Positions 40,890-48,874 of a stretch of DNA of 64,000 nt are shown one piece after another (position 1 is the stretch's first letter; each line of letters starts with the position of its first letter). The stretch is taken from positions 620,001 through 684,000 of the forward strand of contig NZ_QVNQ01000004.1 of the NCBI RefSeq assembly GCF_003432485.1, given 5' to 3'. The notes beneath the pieces were generated by a model, which worked only from the letters and a program-made list of their open reading frames with translations, was not told the origin of the DNA and ran no database searches. The DNA comes from Actinomadura spongiicola (lineage in GTDB: Bacteria; Actinomycetota; Actinomycetes; Streptosporangiales; Streptosporangiaceae). The position numbers and the translations under genes were made by a program.

Positions 40890-41798
40890 ATGCTCAGCAC
40901 GCTTCTGCTCGCCGCCGCCCGCAGCCGCCGGACGCGTGACCTCGTCACGTCCGTGCCGCTGACCCGAGGGGTCGTTGACCGGTTCGTTGCCGGGGACGAC
41001 CTTGATGCGGCCATCGAGGTGGTGCGGGAACTACGTCGGGATGGATTGAAGGTCACTCTCGATCATCTTGGTGAGGACACCGTTGAGCGTGAGCAGGCCG
41101 CGGTCGTCAGGGACGCGTATCTGGACATGTTCGCGGCGTTCGAGGAACACGGGCTCGCCAGGGGTGCCGACGCTTCGGTGAAACTGTCCGCGCTCGGGCA
41201 GGCGTTGGACGGGGCCTTGGCGCTCGACCATGCGCGGGAGATCTGTGCGGCGGCAGGGCGGGTCGGCGTGACCGTCACGCTTGACATGGAGGACCATACG
41301 ACCGTCGACTCGACGCTGGAAATTCTGGGCAAGTTGCGTGTTGACTTTCCGTGGGTGGGTGTGGCTGTTCAGGCGATGCTGCGGCGTACGGCGGGCGACC
41401 TTCGGGACTTGGTGGGGGAAGGGTCGCGGGTGCGGCTCGTCAAAGGGGCCTATGCGGAACCTGCGTCGGTGGCGTTCCAGGGGAAGCGGGACGTCGACCG
41501 GGCTTACGTACGGGGGCTGCGGATCCTCATGCGGGGGGACGGGTACCCGATGATCGGGAGTCACGATCCGCGAATGATCGATATCGCGTTGGCGCTTGCT
41601 GTTGAGCGGGCCCCTTCCTCCTATGAGTTTCAGATGCTCTACGGCATCCGGAGCGATGAGCAGCGGCGGCTTGCTGAGGCCCACCAGATGCGCGTATACG
41701 TGCCTTACGGGGCCGACTGGTACGGCTACTTCATGAGGCGCCTCGCAGAACGACCCGCCAACCTCGTCTTCTTTCTCCGTTCGTTCGTCAACCGCTGA
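40890..41798 (+). CDS. pruB: Proline dehydrogenase
   Basis: A 302-residue monofunctional PRODH barrel that oxidises proline to pyrroline-5-carboxylate with FAD. Signature segments are SVKLSALG, VTVTLDMEDHTT, VRLVKGAYAEP, MIGSHDP, YEFQMLYGIR and the substrate-binding YVPYGADWYGYFMRRLAERP with its Arg pair. ATG 40890 has CGGAGG upstream. It is followed 12 bp later by pruA, so the two catabolic enzymes are made together. Confidence 0.95.
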   Translation: MLSTLLLAAARSRRTRDLVTSVPLTRGVVDRFVAGDDLDAAIEVVRELRRDGLKVTLDHLGEDTVEREQAAVVRDAYLDMFAAFEEHGLARGADASVKLSALGQALDGALALDHAREICAAAGRVGVTVTLDMEDHTTVDSTLEILGKLRVDFPWVGVAVQAMLRRTAGDLRDLVGEGSRVRLVKGAYAEPASVAFQGKRDVDRAYVRGLRILMRGDGYPMIGSHDPRMIDIALALAVERAPSSYEFQMLYGIRSDEQRRLAEAHQMRVYVPYGADWYGYFMRRLAERPANLVFFLRSFVNR

Positions 41799-41810
41799 GA
41801 GGGAGCCCCC

Positions 41811-43442
41811 ATGGACGCCGTGACCAAAGTTCCGACGCCCGAGAACGAGCCGGTCCGCGGGTACGCCCCCGGCAGCGCCGAACGGACCCGGCTCGAAGCC
41901 AAAATCGCCGAACTGACCGAACAGGCGCCGATCGACCTGCCCATGACCATCGGCGGACGGCACCGATTGGGCGGCGGGGCGAAGGTCGCCGTTGTGCAGC
42001 CGCACAAACATGCGTCCGTGCTCGGGACGTTCGGGACGGCGACGGAGGACGATGCCCGCGAGGCCATCGCCGCCGCCCTCAAGGCCGCGCCCGCCTGGCG
42101 GGCGCTGACCTTCGACGACCGGGCCGCGATCTTCCTCCGCGCCGCCGACCTGCTCGCCGGACCCTGGCGCGAAACCCTCCTCGCCGCCACCATGCTCGGA
42201 CAATCCAAAACCGTCCAGCAAGCCGAAATCGACAGCCCCTGCGAACTCGTCGACTTCTGGCGATTCAACGTCCACTTCGCCCGCCGGATCCTCGCCGAAC
42301 AACCCATCAACAGCCCCGGCGTATGGAACCGGATCGACCACCGGCCCCTCGAAGGGTTCATCTACGCCGTCACGCCGTTCAACTTCACCGCGATCGCCGG
42401 CAACCTTCCGACCGCCCCCGCGCTCATGGGCAACGTCGTCATCTGGAAGCCGTCGCCGACACAGACCTACTCGGCTGTGCTGCTCATGCGGCTCCTGGAA
42501 GAAGCCGGGTTGCCGCCTGGTGTCATCAACCTTGTCACCGGGGATGGGCTTGCTGTTTCTGAGGTCGCCCTACAGCATCCCGAGTTGGCCGGAATTCACT
42601 TCACCGGATCGACCGCGACTTTTCAGCATCTCTGGAAAAGGGTGGGGGCCAATATCGATCGGTATCGTGGGTATCCGCGACTCGTGGGAGAGACGGGTGG
42701 TAAAGATTTTGTTGTTGCGCATCCGTCTGCTGATCGGGCAGTGCTGAAGACCGCGCTTATCAGGGGCGCGTTCGAGTATCAGGGGCAAAAGTGCTCTGCT
42801 GCCTCTCGTGCCTACATTCCGCGGAGCCTCTGGGACGATGGGTTCAAAGACGAACTCGTCGCCGAAGTCGACGCCCTCACCATGGGAGACGTCGCCGACC
42901 TCACCAACTTCATGGGCGCCCTCATCGACCAGCGCGCCTACGCCAAGAACAAAGCCGCCATCGACCGCGCCCAAGCCGACCCCGACGTCGACATCATCGC
43001 CGGCGGGACCTACGACGACTCCACCGGATACTTCGTCCGGCCCACCCTGCTCCTCTCCGACGACCCCGACAACGACATCTTCCGCACCGAATACTTCGGA
43101 CCCATCCTCGGCATCCACGTCTACGACGACGACCAGTACGACGCCACCCTCACCCAAATGGAAAACGTCGCCCCCTACGCCCTCACCGGCGCCGTCATCG
43201 CCAACGACCGAGCCGCCGCCGCCCACACCGCCCACACCCTCCGCTACGCCGCAGGCAACTTCTACATCAACGACAAACCCACCGGAGCCGTCGTCGGACA
43301 ACAACCCTTCGGCGGCGCACGCGCATCCGGCACCAACGACAAAGCCGGATCCATCTTCAACCTCCTCCGCTGGACATCAACCCGCTCCATCAAAGAAACC
43401 CTCGTCCCGCCCACCGACCACCGCTACCCCCACATGGGCTGA
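41811..43442 (+). CDS. pruA: L-glutamate gamma-semialdehyde (P5C) dehydrogenase
   Basis: A 543-residue aldehyde dehydrogenase that oxidises the P5C hydrolysis product to glutamate with NAD+. The catalytic Cys is in EYQGQKCSAASRAY (about 328), the general-base Glu region in LVGETGGKDFVV, and the cofactor motif in FTGSTATFQHLWK. It is full length and matches the eukaryote/actinobacterial PruA type. ATG 41811 has GAGAGGGAG upstream. Codon use changes abruptly: about 42500-42830 uses many T- and G-ending codons, while the flanks are C/A-ending. Confidence 0.95.
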   Translation: MDAVTKVPTPENEPVRGYAPGSAERTRLEAKIAELTEQAPIDLPMTIGGRHRLGGGAKVAVVQPHKHASVLGTFGTATEDDAREAIAAALKAAPAWRALTFDDRAAIFLRAADLLAGPWRETLLAATMLGQSKTVQQAEIDSPCELVDFWRFNVHFARRILAEQPINSPGVWNRIDHRPLEGFIYAVTPFNFTAIAGNLPTAPALMGNVVIWKPSPTQTYSAVLLMRLLEEAGLPPGVINLVTGDGLAVSEVALQHPELAGIHFTGSTATFQHLWKRVGANIDRYRGYPRLVGETGGKDFVVAHPSADRAVLKTALIRGAFEYQGQKCSAASRAYIPRSLWDDGFKDELVAEVDALTMGDVADLTNFMGALIDQRAYAKNKAAIDRAQADPDVDIIAGGTYDDSTGYFVRPTLLLSDDPDNDIFRTEYFGPILGIHVYDDDQYDATLTQMENVAPYALTGAVIANDRAAAAHTAHTLRYAAGNFYINDKPTGAVVGQQPFGGARASGTNDKAGSIFNLLRWTSTRSIKETLVPPTDHRYPHMG

Positions 43443-43464
43443 ACCCACCCCCACCCAAACCGGT

Positions 43465-43493
43465 TTGCACAACCACCCCCCGCCCCATACAGT
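43465..43493 (+). promoter_or_regulatory. Promoter of tRNA-fMet copy 2
   Basis: TTGCAC (43465-43470), a 17-bp spacer and TACAGT (43488-43493), ending 11 bp before the tRNA. This is a good housekeeping-sigma promoter. The first tRNA copy has a comparable -10 but no matching -35. Confidence 0.75.
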
Positions 43494-43504
43494 TAACCCA
43501 TCAC

Positions 43505-43578
43505 CGCGGGGTGGAGCAGTTCGGTAGCTCGCTGGGCTCATAACCCAGAGGTCGCAGGTTCAAATCCTGCCCCCGCTA
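43505..43578 (+). tRNA. Initiator tRNA-fMet (CAT), copy 2
   Basis: Identical in all 74 positions to the gene at 34263-34336, with the same initiator marks (three G-C pairs in the anticodon stem, C1 opposite T72) and no encoded CCA. It has a well-formed promoter directly upstream, after the pruA stop. Confidence 0.95.
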
Positions 43579-43636
43579 CGGATCTGGGTCCCCATGGTCG
43601 GCGCTTTGCGTCTTCCCTGGGGATCCTTCGCTTTTT

Positions 43637-43656
43637 CCGGGGGGACGACCCCCCGG
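43637..43656 (+). terminator. Terminator hairpin after tRNA-fMet copy 2
   Basis: CCGGGGGG-ACGA-CCCCCCGG, identical to the hairpin after copy 1. Confidence 0.6.
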
Positions 43657-43765
43657 AGCCCCCCGTGCCTCCGCCATCCCCCACCCGCCCGCCCCCGGGG
43701 CTCCGCCCCTGTCCCCCCCGGGGGCTTCGCCCCTGTTCCCCTCGGGCTCGGCTTAGAGTCTTGGG

Positions 43766-44122
43766 GTGCGGAGTTCTTTGGGGCTGGGGCTTGATGTTGT
43801 CTGTGTGCTCGTCTTCGTTGGGATTGGGCGGGGCGCGCATCATGACGGGGTTGACGTTGTGGGGTATTTGTCTGCTTTGTGGCCGTTTCTTGTGGGGGTG
43901 GGGGGTGGGTGGATCGCTTGGCGGGTTTGGGGGCGGGCGGAATTGATCTTTCCCTCGGGGGTCGGGGTGTGGGGGACGACCGTGGCGGTGGGGATGGGGT
44001 TGCGGGTGCTTTCAGGGCAGGGGACCGCGGGGGCGTTCGTGGTCGTGGCGACCCTTTTTCTGGGGGCGGCCCTGCTCGGGTGGAGGGTCGTGGGGCGGTG
44101 GGCCCTTCTTCGGCGGCGGTGA
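43766..44122 (+). CDS. DUF3054 membrane protein
   Basis: A 118-residue protein with three to four hydrophobic segments: LDVVCVLVFVGIG (with GRGAHH after it), YLSALWPFLVGVGGGWIAW, GVWGTTVAVGMGLRVL and AFVVVATLFLGAALLGWRVV. The order and the short GRxxH and GMxLR motifs are typical of DUF3054, an actinobacterial inner-membrane family of unknown role. GTG 43766 is the start. It lies in an otherwise gene-free stretch after the tRNA repeat. Confidence 0.8.
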   Translation: MRSSLGLGLDVVCVLVFVGIGRGAHHDGVDVVGYLSALWPFLVGVGGGWIAWRVWGRAELIFPSGVGVWGTTVAVGMGLRVLSGQGTAGAFVVVATLFLGAALLGWRVVGRWALLRRR

Positions 44123-44236
44123 TGTCCTTGTGGGACGTCTCCAAACGGGGCGTGGGGTCTTTGCTGGTCGGGGCGGTTGACGGTGGACACGCGTGCTGGT
44201 GAAGTTACCGGCGGGTCAAGGGGCGAAAGGATCACG

Positions 44237-45886
44237 ATGGCATCTGTGCTGCGCGGCTGGCTGGACGAACCGATCGCGGGACGGGGCGTGCACCTCGCCA
44301 CCGATGACGGCGGGTGGGAGTTCCGCGACTACGGGGAACTGGCCGCCGCCGCGCGGCGCACCGCGGGGGCGCTCATCGAGGAAGGGGTTCGGCCCGGAGA
44401 CGTCGTCTGTCTCATCCTTTCCACGGACTTCACCTGTATCGAGGCCTACTTCGGGGTGTGGGCGGCGGGGGCCACCGTCTGCCTGATCACGCCTCCGTTG
44501 TTCCAGGACGGAGATGACTACGTGGCGCATGTCGCGGCGATTCTGCGGCAGGCCGCGCCCGTGCTCGTCGTCGCGTCCAAAGAGCTCGGCGAGTACGCCG
44601 CACAGGCCATGAACGCCGCGGGGCTCAGCGGCGAACCCTGGCAGCCGCGGCAGGCCGCCGAAGAGGCCGAGGTGCAGCCGGTCGGCGAACTCGCCCTTCT
44701 CCAGTTCACGTCCGGGTCCAGCGGAGCGCCCCGCGGGGTCATGGTCACCTGGGACAACCTGGAGGCCAACAGCGCGTTGATCGGGCGGGCCGCCGGGTTC
44801 ACGGATGATGACTCGGTCGCGTCCTGGCTGCCGCTGTACCACGACATGGGATTGATCGGGTGTTTCCTGACGCCGATCGCGCGGCAGGCGACGTTGCGGC
44901 TCATGCGGCCCGACCAGTTCATTCGGGATCCCGCGCGGTGGATTCGGTGTTTCGGGGAGGCCGCGCATACGGCCGCGCCGCCGTTCGCGTACGCGTACTG
45001 CGCGCGGCGCGTCAAAGCCGAACAGTTGGAAGGTGTCGACCTGTCCGGGTGGCGGACGGCGATCGTCGGCGCCGAACCCATCGACCCGCACGCCCTCGAA
45101 TCGTTCGCGCGGCTCGTGGAACCGTTCGGGTTCTCCCGCACGGCGTTCAAACCCGCGTACGGGATGGCGGAGACGACACTGCTGGTGACCATGGACCAGG
45201 TGCGTCGCGACCCGCTGGCGGTGCGGCCCGACCCGGAATCGTTGTCGTTCGGGGAGAGGGTTCGGATTCTGGAGGAGCACACGCTTGGGCCCGAGTCCGT
45301 CGGGGCCAAGGCCGGGTGGGTCGTGGGGTGTGGCACGCCCGAGGTGGGTGTGCCTGTGACGATTGTCGATGATGACGGGGCCGAGTTGGAGGAGGGGCTG
45401 CTCGGCGAGATCGTGGTGGGGGGCGCGTCTGCTTGCCCTGGCTACTACGCGGGGGCCGAGGGGAAATCGACGCGGTTCATCGACGGGAAGGTCTACACCG
45501 GGGACGCCGGGTTCTTCCATGCGGGGCAACTGTTCGTCCTCGGGAGGATGGGGGACAGCATCAAGGTCCGCGGGCGGTCCGTGTACGTCGAGGATCTCGA
45601 AGCGAAGATCGCTGAGGCGACCGGGCTCGGAAAGGGGCGGATCGTGGTGGTCGGGGTGCCCGGGGCGGGGCGCAAGGGGCTCGCGTTGTTCGCCGAGACG
45701 CGGGACGAGTCGTGGATCGGTGACGTTCGTGAGATGTTGCGTCGCAGGCTGGGAGGCGACGTCGAAGTCACCGTTGTCGTGGGAAGCGGGCTGATCCAGC
45801 GGACCTCCAGCGGCAAACCGCGCCGTCGCTACATGTGGGAACGGCTGCGGGCCGGGAACATGGACGGGGCTCGGGTCGTGCCCTGA
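44237..45886 (+). CDS. Fatty-acyl-AMP-ligase-like AMP-binding enzyme
   Basis: A 549-residue adenylating enzyme. The P-loop is LLQFTSGSSGAPRGVMVTW, followed by the FAAL-type SWLPLYHDMGLIGCFLTP, the A5 KPAYGMAETTL and A7 YTGDAGFFHAGQLFVLGRMGD. These features, in particular PLYHDMGL, fit FAAL-type enzymes that load fatty acids onto carrier proteins rather than CoA, though no carrier gene is nearby. ATG 44237 has GAAAGGA 5 nt upstream; GTG/ATG codons back to 44177 are in frame. It runs straight into the fusion gene. Confidence 0.85.
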   Translation: MASVLRGWLDEPIAGRGVHLATDDGGWEFRDYGELAAAARRTAGALIEEGVRPGDVVCLILSTDFTCIEAYFGVWAAGATVCLITPPLFQDGDDYVAHVAAILRQAAPVLVVASKELGEYAAQAMNAAGLSGEPWQPRQAAEEAEVQPVGELALLQFTSGSSGAPRGVMVTWDNLEANSALIGRAAGFTDDDSVASWLPLYHDMGLIGCFLTPIARQATLRLMRPDQFIRDPARWIRCFGEAAHTAAPPFAYAYCARRVKAEQLEGVDLSGWRTAIVGAEPIDPHALESFARLVEPFGFSRTAFKPAYGMAETTLLVTMDQVRRDPLAVRPDPESLSFGERVRILEEHTLGPESVGAKAGWVVGCGTPEVGVPVTIVDDDGAELEEGLLGEIVVGGASACPGYYAGAEGKSTRFIDGKVYTGDAGFFHAGQLFVLGRMGDSIKVRGRSVYVEDLEAKIAEATGLGKGRIVVVGVPGAGRKGLALFAETRDESWIGDVREMLRRRLGGDVEVTVVVGSGLIQRTSSGKPRRRYMWERLRAGNMDGARVVP

Positions 45887-45946
45887 GGTTTGATTAAGCC
45901 GGTGACGACAGGACACCATGGCGGTGACGCCATGAAGAGGTCGACG

Positions 45947-48874
45947 ATGCCGGAAGTCGCAGCCACGCTGCTCCGCCTGGGCGCCCGCCTGGGCTCCACC
46001 GCCCAGAACGCCCTGGAGATCGCCCGGTTCGGCGGCTTCGACACCGATGAGGACGCGTCGGCCTTCGAAGTCGTCACCGAACAGCGGGTCTATCGGCTGC
46101 GGCACTACTTTCCGGACGGGGGAAACGGGCCCGTCGTCCTGCTCGTGCCGCCGCTGATGATCACAGCGGAGGTGTACGACATCGCGTCCCGGATCAGCGC
46201 GGTGCGGGTGCTGCGGGAGAACGGGGCCGACCCGTGGGTCATCGATTTCGGGGCGCCCGAACGGGAACCCGGTGGACTTGAACGGACCGTCAGCGACCAT
46301 GTTCTGGCGGTGTCGGACGCCGTGGAACGCATTCGCGGGTTGACGGGACGGGAGGTGCACCTCGCCGGGTACTCGCAGGGCGGCATGTTCGTCTACCAGG
46401 CCGCGGCGTACCGGCGCAGCGACGGCATCGGGTCGGTGGTGACGTTCGGGAGCCCGACGGATACCAGTGCCGGGCTTCCGTTCGGGTTGCCGCGCTGGCT
46501 CGCGTCCGAGGGTGTTGAACGGATCCCCGACTGGGCACTCGGCGGGTTCGCTGTTCCGGGGTGGGTGACGCGGCTCGGGTTCCAGGTGCTGAGCCCGGTG
46601 AAGTCGGTGCGGTCCCGGGTCGAGTTCCTCATGCAGTTGCACGATCGGGAACGGCTCGCGTCCAGGGAACGGCAACGGAGATTCTTGGAACGGGAAGGCT
46701 GGGTTTCGTGGCCGGGGCCGGCGCTCGCCGAGTTCGTCCGCCAGTTCGTCCAGCACAACCGCATGCTCACCGGCGGGTTCGTCATCGGAGACCGGATCGT
46801 GACGCTCGCCGACATCACCTGCCCCGTCCTGACGTTCGTCGGGGAGGTCGACGAGATCGCGCCGCCCCCGACCGTCCGCGGGATCCGGCGGGCCGCGCCC
46901 CGCGCCCAGGTGTACGAGGCGGCCCTGCACGCCGGGCACTTCGGGCTCGTCGTCGGCGGGCACGCGGTCGCGCGGACCTGGCCCGCCGTCGCCGCCTGGG
47001 CGCGCTGGCGTGAGGGAGACGGCGGACTGCCCGACATCGTCGTGCCCGTCCGTGGGGACGAGGAGGCCGAAGCCGTGGGCCGCCCCGCCGGGTACGGGCT
47101 TCACCTCGCCATGGGCGTCGGGGGCAGCGCGGCGCGGTCGGCGTACCGGACGGCGTCGCGGGTCGTGCACGGCACACGGCAGCTCACCGGTGAGGCCGCG
47201 CGGAACCTGCCGCGGCTGGCGCGGCTGGAAGGCGTCCGATCCGATACCCGCATGTCCCTGGGGCTGCTGCTGGACGAACAGGTCCGGCGGAGGCCCGACG
47301 AGGTGTTCTTCCTGTACAAGGGGCGGCCCTACACGCACGGCGCCGTCAAGGGACGCGTCGACGCCGTGGTGCGCGGGCTGATCCACATCGGGGTGCGGCG
47401 CGGTGACGCGGTCGGCGTGCTGATGGGCACCCGGCCCACGGCGCTCGCGCTCGTCGCCGCGCTCAGCCGCCTCGGCGCCGTCGCCGTGCTGCTGCGCCCC
47501 GACGGGGACCCGGCCACCGAAGCGCGGCTGGCGCGGGTCACCCGGGTGATCGCCGATCCGGAGCACGCCGAGCCGGCCGCGAAGCTTGACGGCGTCGAGG
47601 CGTACCTGCTTGGTGCGCCGGCGCGGGGTGGACGTGGGTTGTTGATGGACATGGAGGCCATCGATCCTGAGGGTGTGGCCCTGCCCGGGTGGTTCTCGGA
47701 GAATCCGGGGCGGGCGGGGGATCTCGCGTTCGTGGTCTTTCGGGGCGACGGGGAGCGGCTCCGGGCGAGCCGGATCACCAACCGGCGGTGGGCGCTGTCG
47801 GCGTTCGGGACGGCGTCGTCGGCGGCGCTGTCACCGTCCGACACCGTGTACAGCATCACGCCGCTCCAGCACCCCTCCGCGCTGCTGATGAGTCTCGGGG
47901 GAGCCGTCGCGGGAGGCGCGCGGCTTGCGCTCGCCAGCACCTATGACCCGGAGACGTTCTGGGACGAGGCACGCCGCTATGGCGTGACCGTCGCGTCCTA
48001 CACGTGGACACTGCTGCGCGATCTGGTGGACGCGCCGGCCGAGCCGGGCGAGCGGCACCATTCCATCCGGCTGTTCATCGGGTCCGGGATGCCGCGCGGG
48101 CTGTGGCGGCGAGTCGAGGAACGGTTCGCTCCGGCCCGGGTGCTGGAGTTCTACGCCTCGACGGAGGGGGAGGCCGTCCTGGTCAACCTGACCGGCAGGA
48201 AGCCCGGGGCGCTGGGGAGGCCGCTGCCCGGCGGCGCGGAGGTGCGGCTCGCCCGGTACGACCTGGAGAACGGGCGGTTGTGCGAAGGGCCGGACGGATT
48301 CGCCGTCGACTGTGAGGCCGGCGAGATCGGCATGCTCCTCGCGCGGGTGCGGCTCGCCGCGGCCGGCTCGGCGGCACGGTGCGTGCGGGGCGTGTTCGCA
48401 CCCGAGGACGCCTGGACGATCACCGGGGACCTGTTCCGCCGGGACGACGATGGTGACTTCTGGCTGGTAGGACGGGAGAGCGAACTCATCCGGACGGCTG
48501 ATGGGCTCGTCCCGCCAGGGCCGATCCTCGACGCGCTCGGCGACCTGCCCTGCGTCGATACCGTGGCCGTCTATGGGGTTCCGGTGGGGGAGCGGGAGCT
48601 GGCCGTGGCGGCCGTGAGCCTGCGGGGCGCGGCCGAGTTCAAGCCACTGGATCTGTCGGAGGCGCTGCTGCGGGTGGAACCGGGGCTGCGGCCCGCGATC
48701 GTCCGGGTGGTGGACGAGGTGCCGGTCACGGCCGGGCGGCGGCTGTGGACGGCGCCGCTGCGCGACGAAGGTGTCCCCGGCCCAGGGAACGCGGTGACCT
48801 ACCACCGCGACAAGGTTGGCGCGTACCGGCCGTTGACCGCCACGGCGCGGCGGCGCCTGCTGGACGCGCGCTGA
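45947..48874 (+). CDS. Fusion: PhaC-like alpha/beta-hydrolase + AMP-binding domain with degenerate P-loop
   Basis: About 975 residues. The N-terminal domain (about 1-370) is an alpha/beta-hydrolase resembling PHA synthases or lipases: LLVPPLMITAEVYDI, nucleophile elbow HLAGYSQGGMFVY (about 140), VGEVDEIAPP and HAGHFGLVVG give Ser, Asp and His. The second domain (about 434-975) is AMP-binding: KGRPYTHGAVKGRVD, FYASTEGEAVLV and TGDLFRRDDDGDFWLVGR are clear. The A3 P-loop, however, reads FVVFRGDGERLRASRITNRR, without the usual Ser/Thr-Gly run, so adenylation may be altered. ATG 45947 has AAGAGG 6 nt upstream; ATG 45932 and TTG 45890 are alternatives. Its stop overlaps the P450 start. Confidence 0.85.
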   Translation: MPEVAATLLRLGARLGSTAQNALEIARFGGFDTDEDASAFEVVTEQRVYRLRHYFPDGGNGPVVLLVPPLMITAEVYDIASRISAVRVLRENGADPWVIDFGAPEREPGGLERTVSDHVLAVSDAVERIRGLTGREVHLAGYSQGGMFVYQAAAYRRSDGIGSVVTFGSPTDTSAGLPFGLPRWLASEGVERIPDWALGGFAVPGWVTRLGFQVLSPVKSVRSRVEFLMQLHDRERLASRERQRRFLEREGWVSWPGPALAEFVRQFVQHNRMLTGGFVIGDRIVTLADITCPVLTFVGEVDEIAPPPTVRGIRRAAPRAQVYEAALHAGHFGLVVGGHAVARTWPAVAAWARWREGDGGLPDIVVPVRGDEEAEAVGRPAGYGLHLAMGVGGSAARSAYRTASRVVHGTRQLTGEAARNLPRLARLEGVRSDTRMSLGLLLDEQVRRRPDEVFFLYKGRPYTHGAVKGRVDAVVRGLIHIGVRRGDAVGVLMGTRPTALALVAALSRLGAVAVLLRPDGDPATEARLARVTRVIADPEHAEPAAKLDGVEAYLLGAPARGGRGLLMDMEAIDPEGVALPGWFSENPGRAGDLAFVVFRGDGERLRASRITNRRWALSAFGTASSAALSPSDTVYSITPLQHPSALLMSLGGAVAGGARLALASTYDPETFWDEARRYGVTVASYTWTLLRDLVDAPAEPGERHHSIRLFIGSGMPRGLWRRVEERFAPARVLEFYASTEGEAVLVNLTGRKPGALGRPLPGGAEVRLARYDLENGRLCEGPDGFAVDCEAGEIGMLLARVRLAAAGSAARCVRGVFAPEDAWTITGDLFRRDDDGDFWLVGRESELIRTADGLVPPGPILDALGDLPCVDTVAVYGVPVGERELAVAAVSLRGAAEFKPLDLSEALLRVEPGLRPAIVRVVDEVPVTAGRRLWTAPLRDEGVPGPGNAVTYHRDKVGAYRPLTATARRRLLDAR

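Larger units (their letters stand above)
43502..43717 (+). repeat. Direct repeat, copy 2: tRNA-fMet plus 3' flank
   Basis: Identical to 34260-34475 over 216 bp. Homology stops inside a C-run (copy 1 continues TTGGGG, copy 2 CCGGGGG), although both continue with related GGGGCTTCGCCC-type sequence. Confidence 0.9.

Noticed and set aside
34260..43717. Reading the tRNA-flanked segment as a classical integrated prophage or ICE
   Set aside because: No integrase, excisionase, relaxase or phage gene is present, and the repeat includes the whole tRNA rather than its 3' end.
44216..47566. 1116-codon minus-strand open frame
   Set aside because: Antisense of the two AMP-binding genes; composition typical of high-GC shadow frames.
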